A DNA stretch of 64,000 bases from Colletotrichum lupini (lineage: Eukaryota > Ascomycota > Sordariomycetes > Glomerellales > Glomerellaceae). Of this stretch, positions 61,077 through 64,000 are shown piece after piece. The notes under the pieces are model-generated. The model was not told where the DNA came from. It saw only the letters and a list, made by a program, of their open reading frames with translations, and did no database searches. A program made the translations under genes and the position numbers. The stretch covers positions 2,046,001 through 2,110,000 of the forward strand of contig NC_064682.1 in the NCBI RefSeq assembly GCF_023278565.1, in the 5' to 3' direction. Positions within the stretch are counted from its first letter, which is position 1; each line of letters starts with the position of its first letter.

Positions 61077-61507
61077 CACGGCGCTAGGCACTGGGCCCCT
61101 TGGCGCCCAGGCCTTAGGTACTTAACGGACCCCCTATAGGTTATATAACTACTAAACCGCTAAGCCTAAAAGCCCAGCGCCTTAGATTCTACTTATTAAT
61201 TTACTTTTTCCCTTTTTATATTAAGTTACGTTTATTAAGTTAATATAGTAGCGTTTTAACCTACCTTAGGGTCCCTTTTTATAATACTACTTAACGTTTA
61301 TTATAATTCTTTTTTTAAAAATAAAAGGATAATATTTTAATTTATTAATCCGCTATATTAATAACTACTTTTATTAAAAAAATATATATAATACTAAGTA
61401 ATAGCTACCTAATTAACTATATAGAGTAATTAATATTTCCTAAATATATATACCCCTTTTACTAAATATTATAATCTAAAATAAGAGCCGAGGAGCGTAA
61501 ATATCTC
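61077..61507. other. GC-rich island and unassigned sequence
   Basis: 61,077-61,190 is strikingly GC-rich for the block (CACGGCGCTAGGCACTGGGC, then CTTGGCGCCCAGGCCTTAGG). It has inverted repeats, GGCGCTAGGC and AGCCCAGCGCC. It joins the Gyp-1 fragment abruptly, like the terminus of a DNA transposon, but I cannot find its partner end. The rest is AT-rich and unassigned. Confidence 0.45.
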
Positions 61508-61689
61508 TTTATCTTAATAACTTTTTGTAATTATGAACTTTATAGGAGGGAAAGTTAAAAAGTTAGAAAATCTAAAAAAAAATAGCTAACGAGACAGTGG
61601 GAGTATACACTAATACTGTGTGTTAATACTATATAGCTAATATCGAGAATCGCCCGAGCAGCTAGCAAAGGTAGAAATAAAAAACAAAT
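61508..61689 (+). mobile_element. RE-A short form, about 180 bp
   Basis: It begins near TTGTAATTATGAACTTTATA and ends in the A-tail. TTAATAACTTTT repeats flank it. Confidence 0.85.
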
Positions 61690-63745
61690 ATTAATAACTT
61701 TTAATAGGGTCGTTATTTATATAAGTAATATTAGAGTATTATAAGTAATAAGAATATTAAGCTCTTTATATTTAACCCCGAGGTCGATCTCTTTAACTAG
61801 CCTATAAAATAGTTCTTATTTTTCATTATATAGGCTAATCGATTTAAGTACTTTTATTATATTATTAACGAGCTTATATCCTCTATTTAAATTTATAATA
61901 AGGGCCTCTTTAGTAATACTAAGTAATATAATACTAACTTTAAGTTTACTTAGGACTTATATAATTAGGATAAGGGTATTATCTCTAAGCTTAGGTCGAG
62001 AGCTAGTTAAAAATACGTATTACTTAGTACTATTTTAAATAAGTACTTATTTCTATAGTTAGCTAGCTAAGTAATAGTACCGAGCGGCTTTATAAAATAA
62101 CTAAAAAAAATATTAAAGTTATATATACTACTACTATAAAACTTTAAAATACTAAGAAATAATTAGATTACGTTTTTTATATTAATACTACGCTTAATAA
62201 GCGCGTTAAGTAATTTAAAAACGGGTTTATAGTTAATATTAATAATCATAAGTATAGTAGTAATACTTATTATATACTAAAATAGTACCTTACTAAACTC
62301 GAAATATAAAGTAACTATAAGAATATACTAGCCTTAGTATATTAACCCTCTTATAAATTTAAAATACTTAATATCCTTATTTTTATAAATAATAACGATA
62401 ATAAGAGGCTAAAGTTCCCTTATTAGCTCTAGCATATTATAAAGCGCCTTAAGAACGCGAACTTTAATATTAATGGATACTACTTAGAGTACGTTATTAA
62501 TAAAGTTAGAAATACTATAGTAAAGTTTATTTACTTTATACTAGTTTTTAATAAGATTATTATTATAAATTAGTTATTATATAAGTTTAAATTAGCTTAT
62601 ACTAACCTTATTATTATAAATAACGCTAATTAAAAGCTAAATACCCTCTTTATTACCCTTAAGGACGTTTACTAAAAGCGCTCTATTTTATAAAGCTCGC
62701 CCGCGTTAATAAGCTCTTTAAATCTTAATAAAAGTACCGCTTTTATAATAAGCTCCCGATTTACCTCTAGAACTAAGCTATTTTAAAATACTTAAATAAA
62801 AATACGACTTTTTGAAAATATACTAAGTACGTTACTTAGCTCGCTAATATAATATAACCCTTGTTAATTAGTAATAGGGCCTTTGAAAATATTCTAATTG
62901 CTTATGCTACTCTTATTAAAAATAAAAATAGTAACATTACTAAATAAAGTACTTATAGCTAAATTATAAACTACGAAACTATCCTTAAGGCTCTATATCA
63001 AAAACTTAAAAATAGTGATACTTATTTTATTTATAATAAGGTTCCCCTTACGTTTCTTAGGACTATCTTAAGAAGCTAAATATAATTATAATAGCTATAG
63101 ACGTTATTAATAAGTAATATATCTCGGATTTAAAAAACTAAGCCCCCTAGTATAAATAACTTCTTAACTAGAGGATATATATAAAAATAAAAAATTAGTA
63201 ATTTATTTAATAAACTTATAGAATTATATAAGGGGGTAGCTTTTTAAGATCGAGCTTATAATAATATTTAATAAATATAGAATTTATTTGAAAACCTTAT
63301 TTAATACGGGAGTTAATAAGTACGGATTTATAAATAACTACGTAACCCTATTATTACGAGAATTTTATATAGTCCTATTTAATAAATTATTACGCCCTAT
63401 TCTTATTACTAGATTTAATAGCAAGTAATTAAAAAACGGTAGTATAATATAGATTATTAACTTATATATTAACTACTAAGTCTTTTTTAAAATACCTTTA
63501 TTCTAACTTAATATAGGGCGCTATAACCTAATTTTAAAATAAAAGTAGTTCGAGTATTATAAAGTTAACTTATATATATACCGTAAGTACTTAGTATAGC
63601 CTAAGGATTTACTATTATAAAATACCCCCTTTATTATTATTAAGGATATAGAAGACCTATACGCCCCTAAGGTTATTAATATATAATACTAAATCAATAC
63701 CGAGCGACGGTAGGAGATATTTAAAATAGATATAGTATAGTATAA
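61690..63745 (+). pseudogene. Gyp-3: Ty3/gypsy gag and protease remnant
   Basis: The + strand reads as a long frame with RIP stops. An aspartic-protease-like core is at 63,300-63,340, where the expected D-T-G-A has become N-T-G-V (LFNTGVNKYGFIN). Further on, NIGRYNLIL and VINIQYQINTERR match the spacer between protease and RT in fungal gypsy elements. Sequence before about 63,200 is gag-like. The element continues beyond the RE-A insertion at 63,746 and off the window. Confidence 0.7.
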
Positions 63746-64000
63746 CCCTTTAGGGTCCGTTCCGCCTTATTAGGGGCTATCTTTACCTTTATAAATAAGC
63801 TAGTTTATTAGAGTTAATATCGAGTTTCTATTACGTACTTTAATAAGACTTTATAACTAATTATAGCCGGCCTTAGTTATTACTAAATACTAATAATCCT
63901 ATTATAATATATTAATTACTTTTTAAATAGCTAAAACCTACCTCATATTTTCCGACTTATTTAATAACTTTAAAATATCCTTTTTAATCTCTCTAAACCT
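63746..64000 (+). mobile_element. RE-A copy running off the window
   Basis: It starts CCCTTTAGGGTCCGTTCC and follows the RE-A 5' sequence to the window end. Confidence 0.9.

Larger units (their letters stand above)
11961..64000. repeat. RIP-mutated nested transposon block
   Basis: Composition changes abruptly near 11,960 to strongly AT-rich sequence in which CpA and TpG are nearly absent, TpA is abundant and CpG survives. That is the footprint of RIP acting on CpA on both strands of repeats. Nearly all of it can be assigned to copies of a few element families listed separately. No intact gene is present; the longest open frames are short stretches of degraded elements. Confidence 0.92.

Noticed and set aside
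11961..64000. AT-rich block as inserted mitochondrial DNA or a mitochondrial contig
   Set aside because: There are no mitochondrial genes or rRNA; gypsy domains, LTRs and CpA-specific mutation explain the composition.
11961..64000. Centromere
   Set aside because: Nested RIP-mutated gypsy elements are compatible with a centromere in some fungi, but nothing in the sequence itself shows CENP-A occupancy.

Overview
The window comes from a filamentous ascomycete (Pezizomycotina). The evidence is compact genes with 51-70 nt GT-AG introns (one sec13 intron is 159 nt), orthologues typical of the group (whi2, sec13, pex20, cpcA/GCN4), and a repeat block carrying the strand-symmetric C-to-T signature of repeat-induced point mutation (RIP). 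I cannot name the species; Dothideomycetes or Sordariomycetes would both fit.

Layout, left part (1 to about 11,960; balanced base composition): five genes. In order they are a Whi2-like BTB stress and nutrient regulator (+, 1155-2771, five exons); a secreted, probably GPI-anchored soluble-quinoprotein (PQQ) sugar dehydrogenase-like protein (+, 3690-5257) whose frame breaks at an 8-A run; the COPII/nuclear-pore WD40 protein Sec13 (-, 5526-6719); the peroxin Pex20 (+, 7474-8686); and the bZIP cross-pathway control activator CpcA (-, 9454-10230). CpcA has a long leader with two short upstream ORFs and a palindromic TGAGTCA box that it could bind itself. Sec13 and Pex20 are divergent and share a promoter; Pex20 and CpcA converge. 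Apart from Whi2 and CpcA both belonging to amino-acid/stress signalling, the genes look like ordinary housekeeping neighbours.

Layout, right part (about 11,960-64,000): a gene-free AT-rich block made almost wholly of nested, RIP-mutated transposons. CpA and TpG are almost missing, TpA is in great excess, and CpG is kept. Two repeat families dominate. I call them RE-A (about 1.02 kb, plus recurrent 3'-end pieces of about 165 bp) and RE-B (about 1.0-1.2 kb). Both have a C-rich 5' end, an A-rich 3' end and target-site duplications of about 13-16 bp; some copies are cut short at the 5' end only. That pattern means target-primed (LINE/SINE-like) retrotransposition by non-autonomous elements. They interleave with a complete Ty3/gypsy chromovirus, Gyp-1 (14,880-24,475, two 540-bp LTRs, 5-bp duplication), a second complete gypsy, Gyp-2 (complement 32,629-41,779, two 190-bp LTRs, 5-bp duplication), fragments of both, a third gypsy (Gyp-3, gag-protease, 61,690-63,745) and a Ty1/copia reverse-transcriptase fragment.

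Because the duplications can be matched, the insertion order can be read layer by layer. The points most worth following up are the RE-A and RE-B families with their fixed-length short form, the extra coding-like segment of about 2.4 kb between pol and the 3' LTR of Gyp-2, a few almost unmutated islands inside the RIP block, and the unusual 5' end of cpcA. Family names RE-A, RE-B and Gyp-1/2/3 are labels used only here. All assignments come from reading the sequence; no database search was run.
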